NCBI GenBank assembly: GCA_025766275.1
Contig: JAFKAC010000003.1
Coordinates: forward strand, 2,976,001-3,040,000
DNA: 64,000 nt
From: Lactarius indigo
Taxonomy: Eukaryota > Basidiomycota > Agaricomycetes > Russulales > Russulaceae
Direction of reading: 5' to 3'
Shown: piece by piece, positions 53,544 through 64,000 of the stretch
Layout: every line of letters begins with the position of its first letter
Position numbering within the stretch: position 1 is the stretch's first letter
Translations under genes and position numbers: made by a program
Notes under the pieces: generated by a model
What the model saw: only the letters and a program-made list of their open reading frames with translations
What the model was told of the DNA's origin: nothing
Databases searched by the model: none

Positions 53544-55175
53544 ATGCCAGAATTACCAGGTTGGTCTCTCTCTTGTGCGGCAATATATCGCTCGCTCATA
53601 CCGTGTGACGTCCTGCAGAGGTTGAGCGCGCAGCAGCGCTCCTGCGTTCGATAGCACTTGGCAAGCAAATACAGCGAGTGGAAACACTGCAAGACGACAT
53701 TGTGTACGCAAACACAACCCATGACGCGTTTGTAGGATTCTTTGGTGCACCCTGCCTGTGATACCGATTCTGACGGCACGGGGAGGAAAGGCTAACGAGA
53801 TTTCCCGGCGCACAATCAAAACGGTAGGACGATATGGTACACCGGCGTCACAGCCCAATAATCAATAGGATCGTGCTCATTGCCTTTTGCGCAGGCAAAG
53901 TTTTCTACCTCGAACTCGATGGCGAAGGACGGCATCCCGTACTTCACTTCGGCATGACTGGCATGCTTCAGGTGTGTGTGCTTGCGCGTGCGCTTTTCTC
54001 GTTTCTGTTCTGAAAACGCTGCTTTCTACCGCAAGCTCAGAGGAAAGATGCCAGTGCACTATAGAGAGGCTCCCAGGAAGGCTTCCACGGAGTGGCCACC
54101 TCGTTTTATGAAGGTAAGGTTCACTCGCTCCCTTTTGATGCGGCCTCTTGCTGAGGTCTTCCATCGAGTTCATTTTGCACATCGGCCCTGCCTCTGGCGA
54201 TCAAGAAACAGAGGTGACGGAAGTAGCATTCCTAGACGCACGTAGACTCGGGCGGATTCGCTTGTGCGACTCCCCGCTCGCCGAGCCGCCCATCTCCAAC
54301 ATGGGATTCGATCCCATTTTATCCATGCCGGACTTTGAGGACTTCAGCAGAGGTGTGCTCAAAAGGGCCTGTCCAATTAAAGCCCTTTTGCTGGACCAAT
54401 CTTTCAGTGCTGGTGTAGGGAACTGGGTTGCAGGTAAACAAATTGCGCAGTTTATTATAATAGGCTTCCGTTGATGATGACCCAGACGAGGTTTTGTATC
54501 ATGCCAGGGTCCATCCCGAGCAGCGCGCCAACTCGCTCGCAGAAAATCAAATTCGGGCTTTGCACCAACAGATCAGACATGTTTGCACGTTTGCAGTCGA
54601 GGTGAACGCGGACGACACCAAATTTCCAGATAACTGGCTATTCAAGTATCGCTGGGTACGTGTTCGGCCTGTCTATTTTTGTTTTTAGGAACGGGCGTTT
54701 GACATCTCCTAAGGGGAAGGGTAAAAAGGTGAAGGGGGACGACAAGCCAACACTGAAATTGGTGAGCATTTTTGTCTGCGGACCAGGAAACTTGGCATCG
54801 TGAACAGCACAACCTTCAGCCAGACGGTCGACCGGCGACCATCAAATGGATCACTGTGGGTGGCCGTACGTCTGCGTACGTCGCCGAGCTGCAGCATGTT
54901 TTGCAAGGGAACGCTGCCGAGGCGATCAGAAGTGTACGCTTGGGTTTCTCTGCGTCCGAGCGACGAATCCTCGTTCAGACAAGCACTTACAGGAAGCCGA
55001 TGGCGAATCGTCGACACTTGTACTCGAGCCAGAAATTACGATACGCACGACAAGAAAGCGGACAAAAGAGGTTAGCGACATTTTCATGATGTGTCCCATG
55101 ATGTAAATTCGTTGATCACGCCTCCAGGGCTCGACGGGTTCGGAAGCCTCCGAGCCCCGCAAAAAGAGGCGGTAA
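53544..55175 (+). CDS. Formamidopyrimidine-DNA glycosylase (Fpg/Nei family)
   Basis: Eleven exons (53544-53559, 53619-53731, 53800-53836, 53895-53971, 54036-54113, 54169-54433, 54486-54655, 54714-54761, 54820-54933, 54993-55070, 55128-55175) total 348 codons, every phase closing. It starts MPELPEVERA: the Pro after Met is the Schiff-base nucleophile and the Glu next to it is catalytic. The beta-hairpin Lys lies in GRYGKVFYLEL, followed by HFGMTGML. The H2TH region includes LKRACPIKALLLDQ..GVGNWVADEVLYHARVHP. It removes oxidised bases and cleaves abasic DNA. As in other fungal and plant Fpg proteins no C-terminal zinc finger is seen; the end is Lys/Arg-rich (EPRKKRR). The first exon is only 16 nt. 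Confidence 0.93.
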
Positions 55176-55275
55176 GAGACAAGCACGCCCTGGCATAGAA
55201 TAAGAGCATGATATATTACATGTATATACAATACTATTAATCCTGAGAACAGATGTTTCTTAGTCTATATACTTA

Positions 55276-57644
55276 TTACACGTCATGTATTCGTGACGAG
55301 TCTAAGACCTCATGGTCTGGTGCCTGCGATGGCCTTCCTGTCCATACCTGCCCGCCATTTTCGATCTCTTCCCATTGCCTCAACGCGTCATCGTCCCACT
55401 TTTTCCCAGTCAGATCGCCCGCCTTGCGAAGAATCGTCTCTCCCTGGATTTCAAGCGGTAGATACTCGTTCGTGACCGGGTGCCTAAATAAAACCTTCGC
55501 GTCAAAGACTGTAGGCGCGCCAGTAGCGAATGCCCCGGACGTACACGAAACTAGGTTGATACTTGTAGCCTTCCCCGTATCCGAGCTCCTTCATCAGGCC
55601 GGTCGGGGCATTTCGCATAGAGACCGGTACCGGCAGAGTCATGTCTCGGCGCGCGAGCTCTTGAGCGCGATTGTACCCCTCGAGAGCGCGGGTCGATTTC
55701 GGCGCCTCGGAAAGGTACGTGACAACGTGTGCGAGGTTGATGCGGCATTCGGGCATCCCAATCGCTTGACAAGCCTGTAGCGCCGCCATTGCCTGAAACG
55801 TCAAATATGTGGGCGGAATCACGGTCGTTCGTGGAGCGATGTGGCGCTTACAAGGGGCAACGCATGCGGGTCGGACCATTCCAACGTCCTCGCTTGCACA
55901 GACTACCAGCCGCCTTGCTATGTACATGGGGTCCTCGTCCGCCCCGAGCATGCGTGCTAGCCAGTATAATGCCGCACCACCTTGATTGCCTCGTATACTT
56001 TTGTGCAGTGCAGAAATGAGGTTGTATCGCGCATCGCCCGTACGGTCGTAAGACGTAGCTACTGAGCGTTTCATCAGATCTAACAGAGCAGACTCCGGCG
56101 TGTCAGTGGGGGTAAGTATGACGTGCTCAAGAAGAGAAAGCGCAGTACGCGCGTCTCCAGCTGACAGCGACGCCATTGAGCTGGCGATCCTGCGTGTAAT
56201 ATGAGGATATGTGGAGCACAATGGATATGACGCTGTTGTCGGAGTCGTTGGCTCAGGGGCGGCATTTGACTGTGAAGAGGGCAATCGAGGCGACCCTAGA
56301 GGCGAAGATGGTGGTGGAGAGGACGATGTGGAAGCGACCTCAATCGCCAGAGGAGCTGGTGAACTTGTCGAGATAGCTGGCGTACATTCTGCATTCCGTT
56401 CTGACGATGTAACGCGCGCGATTGCCCTCTTTATGATTTCGGTGATCTCCTCGTCGGTCAATCGTTCCAAAGAAAAAACGCTTGACTTGTGTCAGGCGGA
56501 AAGGTTGCAATGGGAGGGTGATACGTACCGGCATCGACTGAGTAACGCCCCGTTCAGCTTGAAAGATGGATTCTCTGTTGTCGCCCCTATGAGCTTCGAT
56601 GTATCGTCAAGAATCGCCCACAGGGAAGACTGGTAGATAGTGCGTACCTGAACGTAGCCGCGCTCAAGGAATGGAAGAAAAATGTCCTTGTCTTGGTGTC
56701 AGTGATGACGATCGCATCATAAGACAGTTCATGAGACGATATACCTGTTGCGACCGCGTGAAGCGATGTATCTCGTCAAGGAAAATTATAGTTCGACTAA
56801 AATCGTTGAGTTGCGCTCATGCAAAATCATATACACACACACCTCCCTGTTAGCTTAAGAGCATTTTTCGCCTCATCAAAAATTGGGCGAACGTCATTGA
56901 TACCCACGACTGTTGCACTGAGTTCTCTGAAGATTGCGTTCGTGCGCTTGGCAATGAGCCGCGCTAAGGTAGTCTTCCCACAACTGAGTTAGAGGTCAGT
57001 TCTATCGCGTAGCAGGAGCGAATAGGGTCCACCCACCCTGGAGGGCCCCATAAAATTATGCTCCCTATAGCACCGTTCTCAACAATTGTGGAGAGTAAAG
57101 AGTTGGGACCAGTTAGATGGACCTGGCCAACAAAGTCGTCCAGAGCGTCTGGCCTCAGTCGCTCAGCGAGCGGAGATGCTGCCTGCAGGTGCGACCCAAT
57201 TGTGTGCCTAGTTCGTTTGACTGATGTTGCAGCATGGGATAACTGAGGAATATCCCCTGTGGTCCTCCTCTTTTGGGATGGTTTGTTCGTCGCGGAGTGT
57301 TGTGTTCGCTGCGAGGTGAGTAAATCATGTTTAGCAGAGCCGGTGTGCCTAAATATCGGTGCCACGGGGCGCGCAGACGACGTTCGATGTGTCTTTGTGG
57401 AGGTTGAAGGGCCCATAATGGTGTCTCTACAGTTTGCATCCAGATGTTGATTTATCAGTTCCTCAGGTACACGTCGGGAGCATATCGGACTGAGACATGA
57501 CATAACAGGAAAAGGCACGCCGAGTCAGACACAGACACACTTGCGGCGCATCTCGGAAATTGGCTTACCAAGTCACTACATGTACACATCAGCTATAAGA
57601 CAGTGGCAGATATCGATGGTCTCACCTGCGCTAGAGCTGGCCAT
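55276..57644 (-). CDS. MGS1: Mgs1/WRNIP1-type AAA+ ATPase, with a 7-nt micro-exon and one apparent 1-nt insertion
   Basis: Exon 1 (57644-57626) encodes MASSSA, a 7-nt exon (57575-57569, TGACTTG) and then 57489 onward give [21 protein letters not shown], a Rad18-type ubiquitin-binding zinc finger. Next come [16 protein letters not shown], Walker A GPPGCGKTT (across intron 56984-57036), Walker [11 protein letters not shown], sensor 1 GATTENPSF and the C-terminal [17 protein letters not shown] and [13 protein letters not shown] blocks. The family acts at stalled replication forks. Eleven exons close in phase to 620 codons except for one extra base near 55883: SEDVGM is in one frame and DPHALPL in the next. 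This may be a sequencing error or a real mutation. Confidence 0.88.
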
Positions 57645-58041
57645 GACCGTAAGAAGGAAGACGGCGACCTGGCACTGGCACAGTCCCGGCAAAGCGGCGT
57701 AACCTAGTGTCGCAAAGACGTAAGACAAAGATCCCGCGACGTGGCGTGGGACATAGCATAGGTTCCGCATAAGCTATTGTTCTTTCTTTTCATGGCTGTC
57801 ATGGTATGTAGTCCTCTCGATCAAAAATACATATGTCACAACGCTACCCAACCCTACGTACTACGACTGTGGCACTGCTGTGGAGTCGGTGCCAATGGCA
57901 CAACAGCGCTTGGCAAAAAAAAAAAAAGGTAAGCAAATACAGTGATATTGACCCATGACAGAAGCTCCTCAACGGCGTCTGATTTCGTCAGACTGACCCA
58001 GGGGTGTCTCAAACTACCAAAGCAGAGAACTGAGTCTGCGC

Positions 58042-59078
58042 TCAACCGTGACGTGGTACAGGTACGAGATTGAGACTGAATGCCATCCGAACTACTCTTA
58101 ATCCCGGAAAATATCTGTGGGGCATTTGGTTCGTCAGAAGTGGCTCTATGAGAGGCAACGTTAGTACGCGATACACGAAAACAAAACAGAGAAGTGCTAA
58201 CGGTATTGCTCCGGTACAGCCAGAAGGTGAGGCGACTGCAGCTATCGGTGCGCCCCGCACCTCTCGTTTCTCGGAGATCAACGCGAAGCGAATGTCCAAT
58301 GACAGCTCAGCCTTCAAGAAGGGTCGTCACGCAAATGAGGAAGACAACGAAAATAAAGCGCCAACCTGGAAGGCTTGAAGTGCATTAGATAACTCGCCAT
58401 CATATTGCTCGATTTTCGTCAGGAGATTGTTGCGTAGAAGGAGCCCTTTGACGCCTTTCACCTTAGTGCATTGCGTCACCACACGCTCGATCCCGCCCAA
58501 CTCCCTAGTCCTTCATCAGATTACAAGGCAACGGAACCCCAGAGTCATAGAAAGGACAAACCTGAGATGAGAATACAGAATGGCACGGAGGCCAAGCGGA
58601 AGATCTCCTTCCTCCAAGTCATGCCTTTTGCACAACTCTCCGACGTTGACAACGATACTCGCGACTCTGGCGAGCTTGCGCACCAGAATTTTGCACTCTT
58701 CCTTATATTGCTTCACTTCCTGGTGACGGTCCAGTCAGAATACGGGATCGTCAGAGGAAACATACGTAGTACTTGCCTCTCGTATGGTGAGTACATGGAG
58801 CAAGAGACCTGAGATGAAAGAGATATATGGCAGCTTGGCTGCTAAGGAAGTTCCCTCGAACAAGGCCGTAAGAGACATTTGGATCGCGCCGATCGCGCCA
58901 TCATCGCGTGCGCAGGCCATCTCGACTGAGGCGGAGGTAATTTCACGATCTAGCCAAAGCCATTAGGTCAAATAGTAGTGACTCTCATGTAACACTCACG
59001 AGTTGTGGACTGACTGCCAAACATCGCAGGCTTCGTCTTGCGAATTTTTTTCCCGAAAGAAAACGGTTTAAACGGCAT
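58042..59078 (-). CDS. MLKL-NTD-like four-helix-bundle protein
   Basis: Exons 59078-59000, 58949-58777, 58719-58562, 58504-58366 and 58305-58261 close in phase to 198 codons; a last exon gives a short end near 58042. After a basic start (MPFKPFSFGKKIRKTK) the core reads GAIQMSLTALFEGTSLAAKL, PYISFISGLLLHVLTIRE, EVKQYKEECKILVRKLARVA, and ALQAFQ. This matches the N-terminal helical domain of agaric proteins related to the MLKL N-terminal domain, which in animals disrupts membranes in necroptosis. In fungi the domain often precedes kinase, NACHT or TPR parts; here only a short unrelated tail follows. The intron 58720-58776 starts with GC (GCAAGT), a GC-AG intron. Membrane killing is an inference, not shown. 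Confidence 0.6.
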
Positions 59079-59984
59079 CTTTGACAACACTTGGTGGTGG
59101 TAGTAATGGGGAGGCCACGAACTAAGACACCCCCTCCTGGTCGATTCCCGCTGGTCTCCATAGCCGTTCGCCTGTGGGGAGTGGCATGGCACTCATGATG
59201 GGTGCCATGTCACTCCAATACGAACGGGATGTTCGCATTGTTTTTGCGGGGCAATAGCTAGACACGAGGGAGCTGTGAACGGCACACAGAACAGGGAAAG
59301 CGGAGAAGAGTTGTGCACGTCAAAAAAATATATATAACACGAATAATATTGGGGATGACGTGTGTATTCCAGGTGGAATACGCGACCTCAAATACGGGAA
59401 CTTCCTAACCCGTCTAGGGGCTTCCAGTCATCAGGTAGGTAGGGTATAAGCTCAACCTTGCAGCCCTCCAGGTCACGTTTGAAAGTGCTGCGAAAAGCGA
59501 AATGGTATCATGTCCATGAGCCTGGTCGCCAACTAGATTTCTTAAAGTAATCGTATAGACGAAAGCCTTCGAGCAGGAGGAATTCCTAGTACGTTGGATG
59601 CCAGGATACACCGTTGCCCCTCACACGTTTGTCGGTGGTCATAATTATTTCCTACGCAGCAAGCTTGATGATGCGTACTATGAGTCACGGCCAAGGATCT
59701 GAGAAAAAAAAAACGCCGATTTCCACTTGACGGCGCAATTGGACCAGAGGCAGCTCGAGGAAATCCGAGAGAAATCCCAACTGTTCGAAGCACCACTCGC
59801 CGTTCTATATGGCTATTTGGCTAGTATACCCTCAGGAAACCTAGTCGTCCTGCTGGCCCTGGAAGAATCAAAGATGCTGCTTTGTTGGTGTTCATTGTAA
59901 TAATAGGCGCCGATTTGGAATCAATTCTGGACCGAATTCGGCGAGGCGCGAATCGTCCCCTCTTATTCTCACCCTACACAAATT
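59079..59984. other. Intergenic, no gene seen
   Basis: About 900 bp with only short ORFs. Contains an A9 run at about 59704 and AT-rich ATATATATAA at about 59325. Confidence 0.35.
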
Positions 59985-60771
59985 ATGGTAGTATTTGCAA
60001 ATCAAGGCGGTGACATCGAGGCACAATCTGAGGAGTCAGGTGTGTTTGTACATTTTCTGTTGTGCTTTGATCGCTTCCACAGTGGACCGTATGGAGGACA
60101 TCGATTCACGTATGTTCCCTGTTGACCGGACACTACGTGCATCCACCAACGGTTTAGTAATTGACCTCTTGCCTAGGGTATCCTCGGATGAGCTTGACCG
60201 GACGGCATTTACCCCACCAAGCCAACTCTTCAAACTTGCAGTTGCCGAAGGACGATCAGTCGCACCCCAATTTATATTCCTTCGACAGCGCCTTGGGCAT
60301 TTGTGTTCCTATGCCCCCCAGGTTACGCGAAACCATCGAGAAGATCTTCGTGATGGTGGTGGCCTCGGTGTTTCTGTGGAGCTTTTCTTCCTCACGCTTG
60401 CACGGCTATTGTTTACAGCACTTTCGCAAGACTCCCACTCTGCCCTTTATATTGGGACATTTAGGCTCATCACGTCTGACTGGAGGCAATACAAGGATTC
60501 TACAGGGACACAGCGGGTCATTCTCAACCTCGTTCTCGATGTGGCTGTGGGGAGGCGTGGTGTCTTTTCTGATCACTATTACCCGAGCTACATTACCGAT
60601 GAGCTTCTGATATTGTTGGGGAATATCATTGAAGGTCAGTCCGGTTCGCATATCGACGATGCAGTGAAGGAAGTGGACGACCAGTTTTGGGGGTGGTGCG
60701 AAGACAAGATGTTTGGACGAGATGCAAGCGAGGTTCTCTCCCAATTGCGGGCTCCCATTTCCTCTCCATAG
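59985..60771 (+). CDS. Uncharacterised agaric protein, 247 residues
   Basis: Exons 59985-60039 and 60083-60771 (intron 43 nt) give 248 codons in phase, with ATG 59985 preceded by AATT. The sequence has ELFFLTLARLLFTALSQDSH, TGTQRVILNLVLDVAVGRRG and PSYITDELLILLGNIIEGQ, a pattern I associate with hypothetical proteins repeated in agaric genomes, but I know no function. It is mainly helical and soluble-looking, without a signal peptide or zinc ligands. Confidence 0.6.
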
Positions 60772-61318
60772 GGTAGTAGGAGAGTGACTGTACTGGTCAC
60801 CTTGCTTATCAAGGTCATATGCCAGATTGAAATTTCTGCAGATCGTAAACGACCTGGTCTAATACGATCGAAGCTTCCAACGTCTACATCAGCAAGGTTT
60901 GCGTCGACGTCGACACAGTTGACACCTAGTACTAGTAGTTAAAGTCGAACACATTAAGAAATAGACGCTCTGCCGCCCTGCGCCACATTCCAGTTCTGAG
61001 GCCGCTTCTCCCTGAGTGAGCCGAATATAAGTCACCGTCTGCGATAGTACGGACCGCACCCATTGCACTACACTCGAAGTGCAATTGGCCGAACATTGAC
61101 TTGTTTGGTCGCTCAAGCGCTAAAGCTCAAGCTCAGGAGACTGCGAGGCGCACACATATCCATTAACCAAATGGCTAGTGACAGAGTATAGAGTCAGTTG
61201 TATATTATTTACACGTCTTGGTCTGCTACTACATTCCCGAGGACAAAAAAGGGTACAAAGGGAGGCCATCGTTCTACAATCATGTCGTGAAGACTGGGGC
61301 GTAAGGGATCACCGTTAA
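60772..61318. other. Intergenic between convergent genes, no gene seen
   Basis: 3' flanks of the unknown plus gene and the CDK gene. No supportable feature. Confidence 0.35.
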
Positions 61319-62758
<1,440 letters not shown>

Positions 62759-62965
62759 TCAAATGGAGTGTCGGTTGTGTTAATGTACAGCAAAGAGAAC
62801 TGGGAACAAAACAGGAGACTCGTAGAACCGTCGGAGGGCGAAGATGGGCGAAACAATGCAAAAGGACTTGAACTTGGTCGGCCCGAATCTGCCCAGATAA
62901 GATGCATTGACACGTGACGTTAAGTTTTACAGAAAAGAAAAAAACAATCTGAAAAACCCAAAATT
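62759..62965. promoter_or_regulatory. Divergent promoter region, PHO85 / UTP5
   Basis: 207 bp between opposite start codons. A CACGTGAC-like E-box occurs at about 62911-62918. Confidence 0.45.
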
Positions 62966-64000
62966 ATGGCGACGGTCGCAAGAAAAAAGAAAAGTGCAAG
63001 TCGTCCAGTCTCGAATTCTGCCATTTCTCAACCTGCGTTGGAGAATTCGTCGTCAGTCGACACGCTTTCGGCATTCTCGCCTTCTGGGGATCTCTTTGCT
63101 TTCGTCTCGCTTGCTGTCGACAAACACCGCCTGCGCGTACATGACACGAACACTGGAACCAGTGTCTCTGAATACATCGTTGACTCCGCGCGAGTCACAG
63201 CGCTCTCTTGGGCCCTATTTCAGAATCCAAAGTCCCTGAGTGAAGACCAGGAACCTGAAGAGTCTGCGCCCCGCAAGAAACGGAAAAAGCGCGACATCGT
63301 CCTCCCGCCTCCCGCCGAACCAGTGCCCATTCCAGTTATCATCTTGGGCCTCTCCACGGGTTCCGTCATTCCTGTTCTCTCCCTCCTACGCCCGCGTCAT
63401 ACGGACACTCTCCCACCCGTCCAGCACGTCCCCGATTCTCTCCCTCGATGCTTACACACGCGCCGCAGATGCTGCCTCGATTCTTCTGACATCAAGTGCG
63501 GCCTGTTTCATCCTCATTTGGAACGCGCAGACCGGGGAGCTTTTGTCGACCAATAAGACCGATGAGCGTTCCCCCGGGACGTCGCTCTCCCTCCTCCCTA
63601 CCGTTGAACCCGACGGTCTCTCCTTCCTCCTCGCGCACCACAATATCCGTCTGCTCTCTACCTCATCCGACACCCTACTTGCTTCTCCGCAAAAGCTTAC
63701 GGAAAAGTCTCGATTCATTGGGCATGCATCTAATGTCACCATGTTACGATGGCAACCTTCTGAATTGGAGGGACGGTCTCCTCAAAGATTCGCCTCGATC
63801 GCCGAGGCGGATCGCTACGTTCAGTTGTGGGAGTTACCCCACGTTTTAGGTAGCGAAGGAAAACTCGTCGCTTCTGCGCCGCTTGACTCCGACGCAAGAC
63901 ATATATCCTTTTCCAAATCATCCACCCACCCTAGATTACTTGTACTCTCTGCATCTGGCCGTATCTCTATCTTCACACCCACTTCCAATCTCGCGGGCGC
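62966..64000 (+). CDS. UTP5: UTP5/WDR43-like WD40 protein, 5' part, one apparent frameshift
   Basis: Partial: it runs off the window. ATG 62966 opens a basic N terminus (MATVARKKKSASRP), then WD40-type repeats: LSAFSPSGDLFAF, DSARVTALSW, IILGLSTGSV, then in the next frame VIRTLSHPSST, ACFILIWNAQTGELLS, FIGHASNVTMLRW, ADRYVQLWELP and SASGRISIF. A Lys-rich loop (RKKRKKRD) sits between blades. WDR43/Utp5 is a t-UTP subunit of the SSU processome, needed for rDNA transcription and early 18S processing in the nucleolus. The frame changes at about 63367-63368, right after TGSV; one extra base explains it and there is no room for an intron. Downstream the second frame is open to 64000. Confidence 0.85.

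Noticed and set aside
57854..58045. Further C-terminal exons of the MLKL-like gene (EPNAPQIFSGIKSS frame)
   Set aside because: Phase does not match the preceding exon; the frame is plausible but not supportable.

Overview
The window is nuclear DNA of a mushroom-forming basidiomycete (Agaricomycetes). Evidence: protein-coding genes broken by many 45-65 nt GT-AG introns, often with a CTAAC-like branch site; tightly packed housekeeping genes on both strands, many in head-to-head pairs; and families typical of agarics (DUF6532, Tnp2-type transposases, chromodomain Ty3/gypsy elements, an MLKL-NTD-like four-helix protein). No bacterial signals, rRNA, tRNA or CRISPR array were seen.

Left third (1-24.5 kb) is an accessory, repeat-rich block. 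It holds the 3' part of a DUF6532 gene; a 5'-truncated Tnp2 transposase (2.6-4.3 kb); a C-rich minisatellite; a 105-bp tandem array (5.5-7.06 kb); a 1.3-kb almost G-free satellite (7.09-8.4 kb); a small unknown gene (8.65-9.6 kb, minus); a second Tnp2 transposase with introns but one in-frame TGA (9.8-13.1 kb); a fragment of an EXPERA (EBP-like) gene; and a complete 7.8-kb Ty3/gypsy chromovirus (14,171-21,986). The retroelement sits inside the RWD-domain exon of a kinetochore KNL1/Spc7 gene, whose two halves flank it on the minus strand.

Right two thirds (25-64 kb) is ordinary euchromatin. In order: GYF-domain protein (-), APC11 (+), GT25 glycosyltransferase (+), homoserine kinase (+), cytoplasmic dynein heavy-chain motor gene (-, lacking the N-terminal tail), SmE (+), PEX10 (-), MGR2/ROMO1 (+), an unknown gene (-), mitochondrial ribosomal protein mL43 (-), an unknown Q/P-rich nuclear-type protein (+), Fpg/Nei DNA glycosylase (+), Mgs1/WRNIP1 ATPase (-), MLKL-NTD-like gene (-), an unknown agaric gene (+), Pho85-type CDK (-) and the 5' part of UTP5/WDR43 (+), which runs off the end.

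Gene models were built by hand: exon phases were summed and are given only where they close in frame. The most interesting points are the retroelement caught inside KNL1/Spc7, its Tf1-like self-priming site and its -1 frameshift heptamer; the dynein gene that starts inside the tail; 4-nt and 7-nt micro-exons in MGR2 and MGS1; and the two unusual tandem arrays.
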